Origin: Budorcas taxicolor
Taxonomy: Eukaryota > Chordata > Mammalia > Artiodactyla > Bovidae
Assembly (NCBI RefSeq): GCF_023091745.1
Contig: NC_068910.1
Span: 136,851,170 to 136,915,169 of the forward strand
Length of the DNA: 64,000 nucleotides
Reading direction: 5' to 3'
A model generated the notes under the pieces. That model did not search any database. It saw only the letters and a list, made by a program, of their open reading frames with translations, and had not been told where the DNA came from. A program made the position numbers and the translations under genes. Shown here one piece after another: positions 11,660 to 23,902 of the stretch. Positions within the stretch are counted from its first letter, which is position 1; every line of letters begins with the position of its first letter.

Positions 11660-12130
11660 GGCACTGTGGGTGTCCCAGAGATGTGTGCTGGACTCATGAC
11701 GGTGGGGTGGGCAGCATGGTCCAGTGACGAGGCAGGACGTCATGAAAACCGCAAGGGAGGTGCACACAGGGCTGAGTGTTCAGAAGCGGAAGAGTCACAG
11801 GCATTTGGAAGGAAGGAGGAGGGCTTCATGGGGGAGGTGGAACTTCAGGTGGACTTTGAAGGGTGGGTAAAATTTCATTGTGTAGAAACAGGTAGTGAGC
11901 AGTTCAGGCAGTTGGGAAGAGTGTGGTGAGTGTTTGGGAGATAGCACACTGCCTCCATTGACAGACACATTAGGGCGCATGTTGGGAAGCCCTGAGAGAG
12001 AAGGTGGGTGAGGAGGTTGGCAAGTGCCAGGGGCTTAGATGCCAGGCCGGGGGGCTGGCTTCTCACACATGGGGCAGAGCCTCTGTGAGCATCTGGCAGG
12101 AAGGTCCTTAACCAGATCCATGCTTTAGGA
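11660..12130 (-). mobile_element. Old L2-like LINE fragment (tentative)
   Basis: Phrases such as ggtggaacttcaggtggact and gagcagttcaggcagttggg follow the same ancient repeat seen near 4.4 kb and 43 kb. A near copy of one part (gaggtggaacttgaggtggg) reappears at about 12393-12412. Confidence 0.4.
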
Positions 12131-13584
12131 GGTGTCTGAGACTGGGAGGGACTACAAGGGGAGATGTTGGGGCCCAGCACGTATCTTTACTGAGTGTCCA
12201 TTGGCTGGGCAGGCTGGGAGGGACCCACGGATAGACTCCCTGGCTTCATGTGGCAGCTACTCTGGAGGTGTGTGTGTGTGCACACGTGTATATCACACAT
12301 GTCACATACACAAGGGGAACTGCAGAGCCAGGTGAGACCTGACAGGCATCCCAGCGTTTGCACAGCCCCTCTCTTTCCATGAGACCCAGGGCGGAGGTGG
12401 AACTTGAGGTGGGCTTTGAAGGGTGGAACTGCAGATGTTGCTATGATGACTGCCGTGGGAACAGTTATGAACTCCCTTCAGCTTTTAACTCTGTGGGTTA
12501 AGAACGGAAGGAAGTAGAGAACTTCTGAGAGTAGACAAAGCAGACTGGTTTATGAGCTCATCAACCTGTGCAACCAGCGCAGGTATTCCTGCCCTGGGGC
12601 CTCTTGCCTGTAGTCCTTTGCACTTTAGTGTGAATTAGCCTCCAGTCCCATTGCTTTCCTCTGAACACTGAATGGAGATAGATAGCCCATGAGAATGAGA
12701 TGAATATGTGAAATAATGACAAATGAGGTTGAGGGAAAGGTGGAAGGAAGGAGGAAAAGAGGATTTTGAAGCTTGGTGCACTTCTGGGGGCTTTTGGAGA
12801 CAGGCTCGGGCTTGTCTTAAGAAACCTGAGAGGCCAGGGAGGAGGAGCCCAGGAGGAGGGAGGCCAACGGCCTGATTAGACCCAGGTGAGGCCTCAGTCC
12901 TAGAAAATTCGAGGAGACCCTGCTCTTTTCCGCTAGTACTTTCCCTCCTAGACCCCATGAGTCTGGCCCCCTTGGGCCCTGGAACCAGGCCTGGGTGATA
13001 GAGTTAGCATTAGCATGCTATGCATCTGTCTGGCTTCTGAGGGCCGAGCCTGGGCACCTTACTGATTTTACCACGGTGCCTGTTGGAGCAGGGTATAGGA
13101 GATTCTGAGTGGGCCTTAGGCAAAACCAGCTCCATAGCAGATAGACCTTAGGCCCCAGTGGAGTCTGGCCAGCTGCTTGCTCTGGTCTGTGTGTTATGGG
13201 GTCATGTTAGCAGGGACCTGTGCTCCTGCCAGGACCTGTTGGTTCCCCTGCCTGCAGTTGAGGAGTAAAGTTGTGCACAGCCTGTGTCTGCACGGAGGTG
13301 GGCTGGACCACCTCTGCTGTCTCGGCCTGTGCTTGCGGCATTGTCACCTCTGGGCTCAGGATTTCTGAGGTTGATGCCTGTGGACTGTGCCAGCTGCATT
13401 GGCTTCTGGCCCGCTTTGTGTGCTGGAGGGGTCTCAGGTGGGATCATCCTTGGGGTGTGGGGACTGTCCCTCCCACTGGCTCTGTTTGGGGCGTACTGTG
13501 CAGGGGGCATTTGAGATGAGGACGTGGGTGTCCTCTGCCTGTCTGGGGACAAAATCTCCTTTAATCACAACATTTCATCTTTAT
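12131..13584 (+). other. Unique intron sequence with short TG/CA tract
   Basis: It holds an imperfect alternating TG/CA tract near 12268-12311. The rest is unique intronic sequence with no recognisable gene or repeat. Confidence 0.55.
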
Positions 13585-13760
13585 AGAGGATGTTCATATC
13601 TGCCTATACTGGGGGGAGTTGGTGCAGTAGGCACTGTGACCCCATTTTTTTGACAAGGGAGTTGAGGCACAGAGAGGGGCAGAGACCTTCCCTGGGTCAC
13701 AGAGTCTGACTGAGCAAGGACATGGCTGACTCTCAACCAGTGCTCATCAGGAACAGCCCC
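13585..13760 (-). mobile_element. MIR SINE fragment
   Basis: Antisense MIR text: gacaagggagttgaggcaca, gagaggggcagagaccttcc and ctgggtcacagagtctgact. Confidence 0.65.
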
Positions 13761-14399
13761 ACACTTTCCTAGCTTGGGTGAGAGGCCGGCCCAGCTGTGC
13801 TGCTCAAGTGTCCAGGCTCACCCTTCAGGCTTGCCCTCAGGTACAGTCCAGGGAGGGTTCACATTTGCAGAAGCTTCAGTTTGCTCATGAGTCAATCAAC
13901 CAAAATTTGAGGGCTAGCTTTGCTCCAGCACTGTTCTTGGGGCTTTGAGTAAGGAGAGAAAGTTCAGTGTTGCCTCATTTCCCCTGTCCAGGCTCAGCTT
14001 TCCCATCTGTGAAGTGGGGATGCCTTTCCCTTGGTTCCAGGGCTGTTGTGGGGAAAGGTCAGTGTGGGAAAGTACTGATTGCACAGTAAGTCGCTGCTGA
14101 TTATGATTCCTTCGTTTTGGTGTTTCTTCAGGTCAGTTGCTCCTAAAGTGGTGGTTCCCAAGTTTTACTATCCAGGGACCCTGCAGCTGTCTAGATCACC
14201 AATGGCTGTCTCTCCCATCTGTTCCCAGGAGAAAACCAGTGCCCAGCTTCGGGGAAAGGACTGTACTGGATGGGTGTTCTGGCCAGAGAGGTGGGGTCTG
14301 GCCAGTTGTCAGCTCCGGGCTGGAACAGGGCGTCGTGTTTTCCTTTACTGTGACCTTATATTCCACAGGAGGTTGTGTACATCCCAGAGAGCAGGGGTT

Positions 14400-14850
14400 G
14401 TCAAAGCAGATCTGTTATCTAGTTTAAGCCTCGTAACAGTTCTGTGGAGAAGGCAATGGCACCCCATTCCGGTACTCTTGCCTGGCAAATCCCATGGATG
14501 GAGGAGCCTGGTAGGCTGCAGTCCACGGGGTCGCTAAGAGTCGGACACGACTGAGCGACTTCACTTTCACTTTTCACTTTCATGCATTGGAGAAGGAAAT
14601 GGCAACCCACTCCAGTGTTCTTGCCTGGAGAATCCCAGGGACAGGGGAGCCTGGTGGGCTGCCGTCTATGGGGTCGCACAGAGTCAGACACGACTGAAGT
14701 GATGCAGCAGCAGCAGCAGCAGCAACAGTTCTGTGGTGTAAGCAGGAATTGACATCCCAGTTTTACAGATGGACACTATGGTGTCCAGAGAAGTGCGGTG
14801 AGTTGATCAAAGTCACCTGGTGACTAAGAGGCAGGACTGGGATGAGGATC
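14400..14850 (-). mobile_element. MIR SINE split by a Bov-A2 insertion
   Basis: Antisense MIR text lies on both sides of the Bov-A2: tagtttaagcctcgtaacag before it, and cccagttttacagatggaca with caaagtcacctggtgactaa after it. The halves join across the target-site duplication. Confidence 0.7.
14448..14723 (+). mobile_element. Bov-A2 dimeric SINE with (AGC)n tail and 13-bp target-site duplication
   Basis: Two BovA monomers (from agaaggcaatggcacccc and from ggagaaggaaatggcaaccc) are joined by a ttcacttttcactttcatgc linker and end in AGC repeats at about 14704-14723. The 13-mer aacagttctgtgg occurs perfectly at 14435-14447 and 14724-14736. Confidence 0.97.
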
Positions 14851-15099
14851 TTGGCTGTCCCCCTCCAGCTCTCTCCTGGCCTCAGTTTCCTCACTCTTTA
14901 TCGAGCATATTGGGCTCCATCATCTCCTTGGTCCTTACCAGCCAGGCATTTACTCCCTCAGTGTACATACCCTGAGTTTATCAGCGAAGCAGGTTGTATA
15001 TGTGTGTGTTTTTTATATGTTTCACAGTTTTCAAATCGGTGGGTACTCTTCCAGATCTGTGTGTGTGTGTCTGTCTTCTTGACTCCCACTTCTCAGGAT

Positions 15100-15137
15100 G
15101 CCCTTTGATTCTCAGCACGCCCTTTGATTCTCAGCAC
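15100..15137 (+). repeat. 19-bp tandem duplication
   Basis: The unit gccctttgattctcagcac occurs twice back to back (15100-15118 and 15119-15137) without mismatch. Confidence 0.95.
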
Positions 15138-15189
15138 TCTGGGCCTATACATCTTCTCCATGTCGGTCTCCCTATCTAGTCTAGGTTAG

Positions 15190-15370
15190 TCACTTCTTAA
15201 AAAACCAATAGGCTTTATTTTTTAGAACAGTTTTACACTTATAGAAAAATGTGAGCATAGCACTAAGAGCTACCATGTGCCCCAATTCTCTTATTATTAA
15301 CATATTACATTAATGTGGTACGTTTGTTACAGTTAACAAACTGGTATTAATACATTCTTATTATCTAAAG
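15190..15370 (-). mobile_element. Old L1 3'-region fragment (tentative)
   Basis: Text such as agaacagttttacacttata, ttaacatattacattaatgt and ggtacgtttgttacag matches the antisense 3' UTR of ancient L1 families. Confidence 0.55.
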
Positions 15371-15424
15371 GCCACACTCTTCAGGTGCCCTTAGTTTTAG
15401 TCTAAGGTCCTTTTTTTGTCTCAG

Positions 15425-15596
15425 GGCCTGCTGTGTGACTCTGGCCAAGTTGCTGAACCTGCCTAGGCCTTGGCTTCCTTGTCTGTAAAATGGAGACAGT
15501 AACAGTTCACAGCTCAGGGGGTTGTTACAAGAATTAAATGAATTAGTATACTTAATAGGCTTAGAGCAGTGCCTGGAACATGGTAAGGTGTTAGCT
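15425..15596 (+). mobile_element. MIR SINE
   Basis: A long sense copy with gtgtgactctggccaagttg, ccttgtctgtaaaatggaga, gttgttacaagaattaaatg and agtgcctggaacatggtaag. It is the best-preserved MIR here. Confidence 0.8.
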
Positions 15597-15602
15597 TGTC
15601 TC

Positions 15603-15712
15603 CTCTCTGGATCACTCTGTAAAATGAGGATGAGAAAATTCGGAGGATTAACGAGATAGCCTCCGTTAGCCCTCAGCACTGTGCCTGGTTCGTGGTGCGT
15701 GCCAAGTAACTG
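15603..15712 (+). mobile_element. Second MIR SINE fragment, same orientation
   Basis: It restarts at ctgtaaaatgaggatgagaa and runs through cagcactgtgcctggttcgt. This is either a separate MIR or a diverged duplication of the preceding one. Confidence 0.6.
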
Positions 15713-17206
15713 GCAGTGTGAGACGTGCCTCCAGACATAGCACCAAAGTGTGTGGGGCTGGAGGCACTCTCAGACTCTTAGGCACCCAGTTTTACCTTTT
15801 GGAAGGAGCTTCTGATATGGGAGAAGGAGGTTTTCTGGATGAACCTGGGCAAGTCATTTGACCACTTATCTCCCAGGTGAGGACATGCATCTCTGACCTG
15901 CCTTCCTCTCAGGGTTACTGTGAGCTGGAAATGGAGTAATGCAGCTTAAAATGCTTCTCCCCCCACCCGCAACACCTTTTCCACCTGCTCCCAGACTCAG
16001 AGCATCTGAAATCTGTGCAGTCCTAGCACATTAATCAATACCGTCAGCCCCATACAGCTTGTGCTTCCTAGGGACATCTGTGTGTGTAAAGACTGGGCAA
16101 ATGCAAAATGCTGTCAACTCCCTGAAGGTGTAGGACTTGGGCCCTCAGTGTCTTCTGCCCCAGAGTCACCTTTCTGAAACCTCGTGTGATGCTTGCTGTT
16201 GTAGGACAGAATGAAAAGGCGACTGGTGATGAGTAGAGGGTGGCCCGACCCTGCCTGCTCCCAGCGCCCCCTTCTCCTGGCATCATGGGTGCCCTCACCC
16301 TTGAGCACCCTTCTTTCAGCCATCTCTCCAGGGGGCCTTGCTGTCCTGAGGCTGGAGGTAGACAGTTGGACTCTAGTGAGGACATTCTGGGATCCACTTT
16401 GGGTCAGTGGTGCTAGATGGAAAAGGCTGGTGTGAATCACGGGTTATTTGTGCACCGATGAATCTCAACCCAGGTTCACAGGTCCACGTGAAAAAGAATG
16501 GAGTCCAGGTTGGAAAGCCTGCATGTGGGGGATAAAACCAAAGTGGGAAAATCCAGACTGGCAGCTCTCATTCATTCCTGCTTTGAAACACTGAGGTCAG
16601 TGTGCAGCCTTTTGCAGAGAGCTTTTAAAATTCCATCTTTTTCTTTTTTCCCCCTTAGGTGAAATTTGACACATGTAGTAAAAGCTATATTCAGTTTGGA
16701 TTTCTTTGTTCTGTGCTTTTTGTGTTTTCACTTACTACCATGGGGGGTCATTAATGTTCCCCACTGTTCTCTCCTAGCAGTTTTATAAAACAGAGAAGGC
16801 TTTTAAGGCTGGTTTATGAAACTTTATAACTTTGTTCAGTTAGAACCCAAATCAGAAAACTAGTCTATAACCAATGTTTAATCATCCATCAGTGAGGCAG
16901 ACCTGTGTCTACCAGGAGGGGTCCCATAGGGGGATGTACGTGAATTCTGGAACCTGGGGTGCAGTAGAGAGCGGTGGGGATCCTGAGGGGGCCTCTTCTC
17001 TGTCCCGACCCCATCAGCCTCAATATTGAGAGAGAGCAGAAACAAGGGGCCCACTAAACTCACTGATGCTGTTTTGATTGGTTTGCCAGCCCCTGGAATC
17101 CTTCATGGGAAAGGTGGCAGCCATACCCACAGTTAGTCCCATGGTCTCTGCTTGCTTCAGGGGTGAAGTGGCCTCAGGAGTGGTTTAGTGTGGACGTGAG
17201 GTCAGC
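15713..17206 (+). other. Unique intron sequence
   Basis: I recognise no repeat or gene here. The open frames are short and not protein-like. Confidence 0.5.
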
Positions 17207-17403
17207 ACCCTGATGCTGGAAAAGATTGAGGGCAGGAGGAGAAGGGGATGACAGAGGATGAGATGGTTGGATGGCATCACTGACTCGATGGACATGGGTT
17301 TGGGTGAACTCTGGGAGTTGGTGATGGACAGGGAGGCCTGGTGTGCTGCGGTTCATGGGGTCTCAAAAGAGTCGGGCACGACTGAGTGACTGAACTGAAC
17401 TGA
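17207..17403 (+). mobile_element. BovB LINE, 3'-terminal fragment
   Basis: A short 5'-truncated copy in sense orientation, ending with the BovB terminus gagtgactgaactgaactga. Flanks gaggtcagca (about 17197-17206) and gaggttagca (about 17402-17411) suggest a slightly diverged target-site duplication. Confidence 0.93.
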
Positions 17404-17411
17404 GGTTAGCA

Positions 17412-20046
17412 GACCTGGGGGTGAGTTCCTGCTCTGTCTCCACTATCTGGCTGTCAGGGTGGGGGGCTCTCTCCCTTCCTTGATTCCTCCCCCGAGGACA
17501 GCAATGGAGACTGACCCTAGGACCCTGCTTACTAGTGGGTGTGGTCACTGTGTCAAAAGTCTTGTACGTGAATGTGGCTTCCCATCTCTCTGGAGTTTTC
17601 TTCTGGCTCCTGAGACTGCAGAAGTGGGCAGGAACAGGGTTGCCTCAGCTGGGTGGGGGCCGGGAGGCACCGTTTCCCTGTCTCTCCTGCACCCCCTCAG
17701 GCTTACTTGTATGAGAGGAGAGTGAGGTCCTGCTGAGGCTTTGGGCCTCAGCCACATTCTCCAACCTGGTTTGCAAGAGCATCCTGCATCGCAGCCCAGC
17801 AATGACAAGGTGGTACTTGAGTTTCCCACCTGCTGTGACTGCCGGGGTGTCTAAATGTCTCAGGAGCTGCCTCAGGAGGAGGGGCCACTGGGCTTCTCCA
17901 AGTTCTCTGGGCGAAGTAACATCTAGGACCGCCTAACCCCTAACAGAGCCTCTGGGTGAACAGCCTGGCTTCTCAGTATTTCTGACTCTTTGTTTAGAAA
18001 ATGGGGATAACTGACTACACAAATGTCAAAAGGTTGCATGGGGACTGAGCTGTGGCCTGAAGAGCCATAGTCCCTGGGACTAACAACATGGGTCACTGGT
18101 GCTTTTACTCCGGGAGGGTCCTGTGCGTGTCAGCACATTAAAGCTCTGACAAGTGCTGTGTCTTGGACTAGCCTATTTTGTGGGTCACCTCCGTACACCA
18201 GAGCCGACTCAGTGCCTTGGTACTTTTTAATCTTAAGGCTGTTTAGAACTGCCTGGGGATGAAGTCCAGCAGCTTCTGATAAATTGCATAGAAACTGCAT
18301 GTTCTCTGTGGGTGAGTCACCACAGGAGCTTGGACCTTCTCAACGAGCAGTTCTTGATGGGTTGCTGCAGCCTCGAGGAAGCACGGTGGGTCCTGACTCC
18401 AGCGCTCAACGTGTCTGGAGGGGTGGGGGTTCTCCTGTGGAAGAAAGCCGAAGGAAAAACAGATCCGCAGGACTTGCCTGAGTGAAGACATCTGAGTAAA
18501 TACTGCACAAAGGTTACACACGTGTGTCCAGTGATCACAGTGACAGCTGTTTGCTGGCAGCTCGTATGGAGCAAATTTGAGGCACTTTGTCTTCTTATTT
18601 GGAAGAGGGAGAACTGAGCAGATTTCTCATAAAATGTTAAAAATAATACTGTGACAGAGACCACATTCTATTAACTTAATGCTGGAGGCTGTTTGTAAGT
18701 TAATGAAAATAGTTGCCAAATTGAACAATAATACCTTCCATTTTGGTCTCCCCATTAGGTTCTATCTTTTGACTTTTCAAGATCCTCTCTTAAATTCTTG
18801 GCCACTAGTCAAAGGCATCAGCTAGTGTTTATTGCTATCAGGAGGTTTATTTTTGACGTCTTGTCTTCTCTGACAGGTTGGCTGTCTGCTGCCATACGCA
18901 GGGTGCTGGATGGGTGCTGCTAGCTTGCCTTCTGGGGGTGCCTCTTCTTCTTGAGGAGAGACCTCAAGAGGGTGGGTGCTCACAGAGCCTGAGGTCAGAG
19001 GTCAGCAGCCTGGGCCTGGACTGTGGGATTATTTGCATGGCGAATGGACCAGATACCAGGACTTCTGCCAGTATTCAGAGGGGAAGCTTCCTTGAAAAGG
19101 ATAAGGCTTGGGCCAGGCCTTGAGGCCTGCGGGGTTGAGGGTTGGAGGAGAAGGGCAGGCATTCTGGGCGAGGGATGTGCCATGCAGCCTGGGTCTCAGC
19201 CTGGGCAGAGGCCAGCCTTCCCTGGGGATGCGGCCCCTTCAGGTGGCAGCAGGTCCCAAGTCCCTCAGTTTGGCATGCCCAGCAAGCGCCTCTGGGGTTG
19301 ACATTAAGTACATGAAGGAGCATCTTCTCCTTGTCCCTGTCTTTGTGTATCACCCCCTGGCAGGAGAAGATCTGATTTCTCTACGCAAACTGTGTAATTG
19401 CTGATGACCAGGTCCTACTGGTGAAGCATCTCGGACTGAATCTCCAGCTTGCTCTTTTTTTCTTTTCTGCACCCCTTACTGTGTCTCCTCGACGTCCTGC
19501 AATGTTCCTGGCTGGGGCTAGGCCTTCAGAGAGAGAGGAGAGAGCAAGCGCTGCAGGGATTAAAGCTTCCCCTACTCCTGTTGATCAACCCCGCTCAGCC
19601 ACCCGCCTTCAGCATAGTTTCTTGGTGCTCCCCAACAGCCATGCTCTCCTCCATCCAGAGTGGCTGCCTGAAATTATTTGTGGTCAGACGTGCACTCAGC
19701 TTTCCTTCTTCCTGGCCTTGCTCGGTTCTTCCTTTGGCCTGAAATGCTGCCGCACACACCCAGTCACCACTCTGCCTGGCAGAAGGGCCCTCAGAGGGCA
19801 GGCTCCCTAGGCATGCAGGTTGTCCACAGGGTGGACAAGCTTGGAGGGTGAAAAGCTTTTGAGAGTCCTTTTAGATATGATGGGACCTGATGTGAACCTG
19901 AACTTTTTTGTAAAATCTGAAAGCCTTTGGTAGATGGATGGGGGTGATTCCCATCACAGATGGGTAAGAACTCTCAGTAGGGAAGGGACTCCGGCGAGTA
20001 CAATCAGCCACATGGGTGCAGAGTTCTGATGGTAAAAGGCTGTTTG
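17412..20046 (+). other. Unique intron sequence
   Basis: No gene or recognised transposon. Base composition is mixed and no frame has clear coding character. Confidence 0.5.
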
Positions 20047-20161
20047 TTTTTTTTTTTTTTTTTAATTTACTTACTTGGCTATGTTGGATCTTAGTTGCAG
20101 CATGCGGGTTCTTTAGTTGTGGCCTGCTGACTGCCGAGCATGTGACCACCAGGGAAGTCCC
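20047..20161 (-). mobile_element. CHR-type SINE
   Basis: Starts with a T tract of about 17, contains gttggatcttagttgcagca and ttctttagttgtggcctgct, and ends accaccagggaagtccc, the complement of the CHR head. The middle is shortened relative to the usual element. Confidence 0.85.
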
Positions 20162-20225
20162 AGACACAGTGCGGTCTTAGAGCTTCTCTGTCAGAGAGCT
20201 ATCACAGGTAGCTCTAAAGGTGGCC

Positions 20226-20580
20226 TTCAGTTCAGTCACTCAGTTGTGTCCGACCCTTTGCAACCCCATGAGCCACAGCACGCCAGGCCTCCTTGTCCAT
20301 CACCAACTCCCGGAGTTCACTCAGACTCATGTCCATCGAGTTGGTGATGCCATCCAACCATCTCATCCTCTGTCATTCCCTTCTCCTCCTACCCTCAATC
20401 TTTCCCAGCATCAGGGTCTTTTCAAATAAGTTAGCTCTTCGCATCAGGTGGCCAAAATATTAGAGTTTCAGCTTCAACATCAGTCCTTCCAATGAACACC
20501 CAGGGCCAATCTCCTTCAGAATGGACTGGTTGGATCTCCTTGCAGTCCAAGGGACTCTCAAGAGTCTTCTCCAACACCAC
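20226..20580 (-). mobile_element. BovB LINE, 3' fragment
   Basis: A reverse copy starting at the BovB 3' end (cagttcagtcactcagttgt), 5'-truncated near 20580. It covers the end of the reverse-transcriptase ORF (KLKL.YFGHLMRRA-like region) in broken frame. Confidence 0.93.
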
Positions 20581-20751
20581 ACACGTTGGCTTTAGGCTTC
20601 TTTCCCTCACACCGGCTTGTTGCCTTGGTTCAGGACTGATTTCTTAATCAGGCTTAGCTGGTTCCTGCCGTAGTCTCACTCCCTTCGTAGGCTCTGGGAT
20701 ATAACTTCTCCCTGAGAGGTGAGGGAGATTGTGGGGTCCAGTGGGTGGTGG

Positions 20752-21020
20752 GGAGAAGGCAATGGCACTCCCCTCCAGTACTCTTGCCTGGAAAATTCCA
20801 TGGACGGAGGAACCTGGTGGGCTGCAGTCCATGGGGTTGCGAAGAGTCTGACATGACTGAGTAACTTCACTTTCACTTTCATGCATCGGAGAAGGAAATG
20901 GCAACCCATTCCAGTGTTCTTGCCTGGAGAATCCCAGGGATGGCGGAGCCTGGTGGGCTGCAGTCCATGGGGTTGCGAAGAGTTGGACACGACTGAAGTG
21001 ACTTAGCAGCAGCAGCAGCA
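20752..21020 (+). mobile_element. Bov-A2 dimeric SINE
   Basis: Two BovA monomers joined by ttcactttcactttcatgca and ending in an (AGC)n tail at about 21006-21020. No clear target-site duplication is visible. Confidence 0.95.
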
Positions 21021-21839
21021 TCACATAATAAAGTATGTCCTTTATAGTCATTAATCACACACTGAAATTTGGGGAACTAAGGGACTTGGGCTAGGAGTGA
21101 ACTTTTGACTGTGAGTTGGTTTGGTGGTTAATCTCTAATAAGCTCCCCCATTCAAGCCTTCTGATGGGACATCCTGGCCCTGATGACCTCCCTGGAGCCC
21201 TGCCTAGATACGCTCTTCCTCTTCCCTCTCTTTTTCCTCTTTTATGAGAAAGCAAGACTCCTGCAAGTCAACATAGGGGGAGGGATTATCATGGGAGGGG
21301 CTGGAATGAGAGAGTTTGGAACTTGGGGCAGCTCTGGGGACCCCTCTGTTCTAGTGATTCTTTTTGGTCTCTGTGTTTCTGTATATACTTCTCCATTTTC
21401 TTCTCTCCATGTTGCATTTTTAAAACATTTTTTTCTGTTCCCACGGAACTGAAGCCTGTGGGGGGGCTTTGGTTTGATATGACTTCCCCATAACAGGCAT
21501 CATCATTGGGTATTTTCCATTTTAGATCCTGAAAGAGAATCTTCTGGCCATCCCACAGCCCTTGAATTGTTGAATTTTTTGTCATCAGTCCAGTCCTCTG
21601 GGACCAGAGCAGGTGGGACCATGTGGTCCCAAACCTGGCCACCTGGGTGTGCGAAGGGACAGGTTTGTGATTTCCGGTCTTGGATACAGAGGATCTGTCC
21701 TGGAGGGGAGGGCAGAGGGGAAAGATACGCATCAGATGTGGGTCATGCTCTCATGACTATTTTCTCGTGAAGGAATGAAACATTCCTGTCCTACAAATGG
21801 ATGGACTTGGGGGTGTTGTAGGGAGTCATTGATTCCCAC
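21021..21839 (+). other. Unique intron sequence
   Basis: I see no recognised repeat and no gene. Minus-strand open frames run through here but look like chance. Confidence 0.5.
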
Positions 21840-22200
21840 TTCCGGGTGTTCAGGCCCTTCACTTGAGTTGGACTTTCTGACTGCTGACATATAGAATATG
21901 GCAAAGCTTCTGAGATGGTTATATATAGTCTTGGCTTCCGTCTTAGATATCTCTTTTCTCTGTGAGCCCCTGCCCTGGAGGAAGCTGGCTGTTCTGTTAA
22001 TGAGCTGCCCTGTGGAGTAGGCTGCATGGCAAGGAATTGATGTCCCTGGCCAATAGCCCAGAGGATCTGAGGCCCACCAACAGCCACAGGAGTGAATGCT
22101 GAGATGGTTGCAGCCTGTGAGCCAGAGGCATTCAGCTAAGCTGTGGCTGAATTGTCTTAGAAGCTGTGAGATAGTGATTGATGTTTTCACTGGCAGCAAG
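21840..22200 (+). mobile_element. MaLR/MLT1-type LTR remnant
   Basis: Ordered landmarks of an ancient mammalian LTR: gaggaagctggctgttctgt, gctgcatggcaaggaattga, cagccacaggagtgaatgct, gagccagaggcattcagcta and agaagctgtgagata. It is non-coding and heavily mutated. An antisense 235-codon open frame (21732-22439) overlaps by chance. Confidence 0.6.
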
Positions 22201-22689
22201 ATAACTGATCCAGGGCATGTAAGCACAGTTCTGGGAGAGGGTAAAGAAGGGTACACCTTTGACCAAGGAATTTTGGGAAGGCTTTGAGAAGAATGTGACA
22301 TTTGAATGCAGTCGTCTTTTTCCCCTGGACTGCTGGAGTGGTCTCTGATACAGAGGGCGAGGAGGACGATCTGGTAGTCCTGTTTTCCAAGGTGAATCAG
22401 ATAAACACAGTTTTTCTGTTGTCTGGCCTCTGAGAACACTTGTTCCTTCTGTCAAAGAAGGACAGGGTTTGCTGTTTCCTTGAGCCTCCCACTCAGCCTA
22501 ATGGGTGGCATCTCTGGTGAAGGTTGGGTTTCCTGGGCCCCGAGGGCCTCCATCATGGGCTGCTTAGCACCCAGCACTGGTTAGAGAGCGAGAGCTCCGA
22601 GTTCACAGCTTAGCTGGATGCCTCTGGCATCTGTTTCTCTTTCTTACTGATGGTGTAGCCTTAGGCAAGGCAGTGAGTATCCTTTCTGG

Positions 22690-23085
22690 GCCTTTTAAAA
22701 AAATTTCTGCACCTTTTATTATGAAAAATTCAAACATATACAATAGTAGAGTAACAAACTCTCAACCAATTTCAAAAGTTATCAGCTTATGGCCAATCTT
22801 ATTTTATCTCTACTCCCGCCCACTGCCTTCTCCCTCAACCCTGGGTTGTTTCAGAGTACACACTAGATATCATATTATTTTATACTTAAGTACTTTGATA
22901 AGTATCTCTGACAAATAAATACTTTTTGTTTACATAAACACAGTATCTCATTACATTTAACAAAATTAACAATTCCTTATTATATAATATTTAAGGAGTA
23001 TTCACTCTTCAGTTGTCTTAGAAGTATGTTTTTATAGGATTGTGCAAGTCAGGATTCAGACAAGGGCTACATGTCTCTGAAGTCT
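22690..23085 (-). mobile_element. Old L1 3'-region sequence
   Basis: Text such as ttattatgaaaaattcaaac, atcagcttatggccaatctt and tcagttgtcttagaagtatg matches the antisense 3' UTR of ancient L1-type elements. Confidence 0.55.
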
Positions 23086-23577
23086 TTCTCTTTCTCTTTT
23101 TGTAAATTAAACTTTTAAGTTTGTGATACTTGTAGATTAACATGTAGTTGTAAGAAAGAATATAGAGATGCTTTACCCACTTTCTCCCAGTGGTACCGTC
23201 TTGCAAGACTACGTACGTGACAGCTAGGATGCTGACATTGATGTAGTCAAGATTTCATCATCAGCATTCCATTATGAGGCTCCTTCATGTTGCTCTGGTA
23301 TAGCCACACCCACTCCCCACATCCCCACCTCACCCTTGACAACCATTAATCTGTTTTCCATTTCTATACTTTTGTCATTTCAAAGAATGTTCTATAAATG
23401 GAATCATAAAGTATGTAACCTTTTAAGAATGACTTTTTCCCACTCAACGTAATTCTCTGGAGATTCTTTAAAGTTGTTGCAGATATCAGAATACATTGCT
23501 TTTTATTGCCAAGTATTCTGTGGTATAGACATGCCCTAGTTTGTTTCACCATTCATACATTTAAGGACATCTAGGTT

Positions 23578-23785
23578 GGGCTTCCCTGGTGGCTCAGATG
23601 GTAAAGTGTCTGCCTGCAATTTGGGAGACCCAGGTTCAACCCCTGGGTTGGGAAGATCCCCTGGAGAAAGAAACGGCAACCCACTCCAGTACTCTTGCCT
23701 GGAAAATTCCATGGATGGAGGAGCCTGGTGGGCTGCAGTCCGTGGGGTCACAAAGAGTCGGACACGACTGAGCCACTTCAGAGTC
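23578..23785 (+). mobile_element. Bov-tA SINE inside L1
   Basis: A full-length sense copy (gggcttccctggtggctcag at the start, gtcggacacgactgagccac near the end). It interrupts L1 sequence at the ggttgtttcc position, with aggttg on both sides. Confidence 0.96.
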
Positions 23786-23902
23786 ACAGAGGTTGTTTCC
23801 CGTTTGGGGTTATTTTGAGTAAAGCTGCTATGACACTTTTGTCCAAGTTTTTATGTGAATATAAATTGTTATTTCTCTGGAATAAATGCCTGAAGGAATA
23901 GT

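Noticed and set aside
21732..22439. A 235-codon open frame on the minus strand
   Set aside because: It lies antisense to an ancient LTR remnant and has no recognisable protein similarity. I take it as chance.
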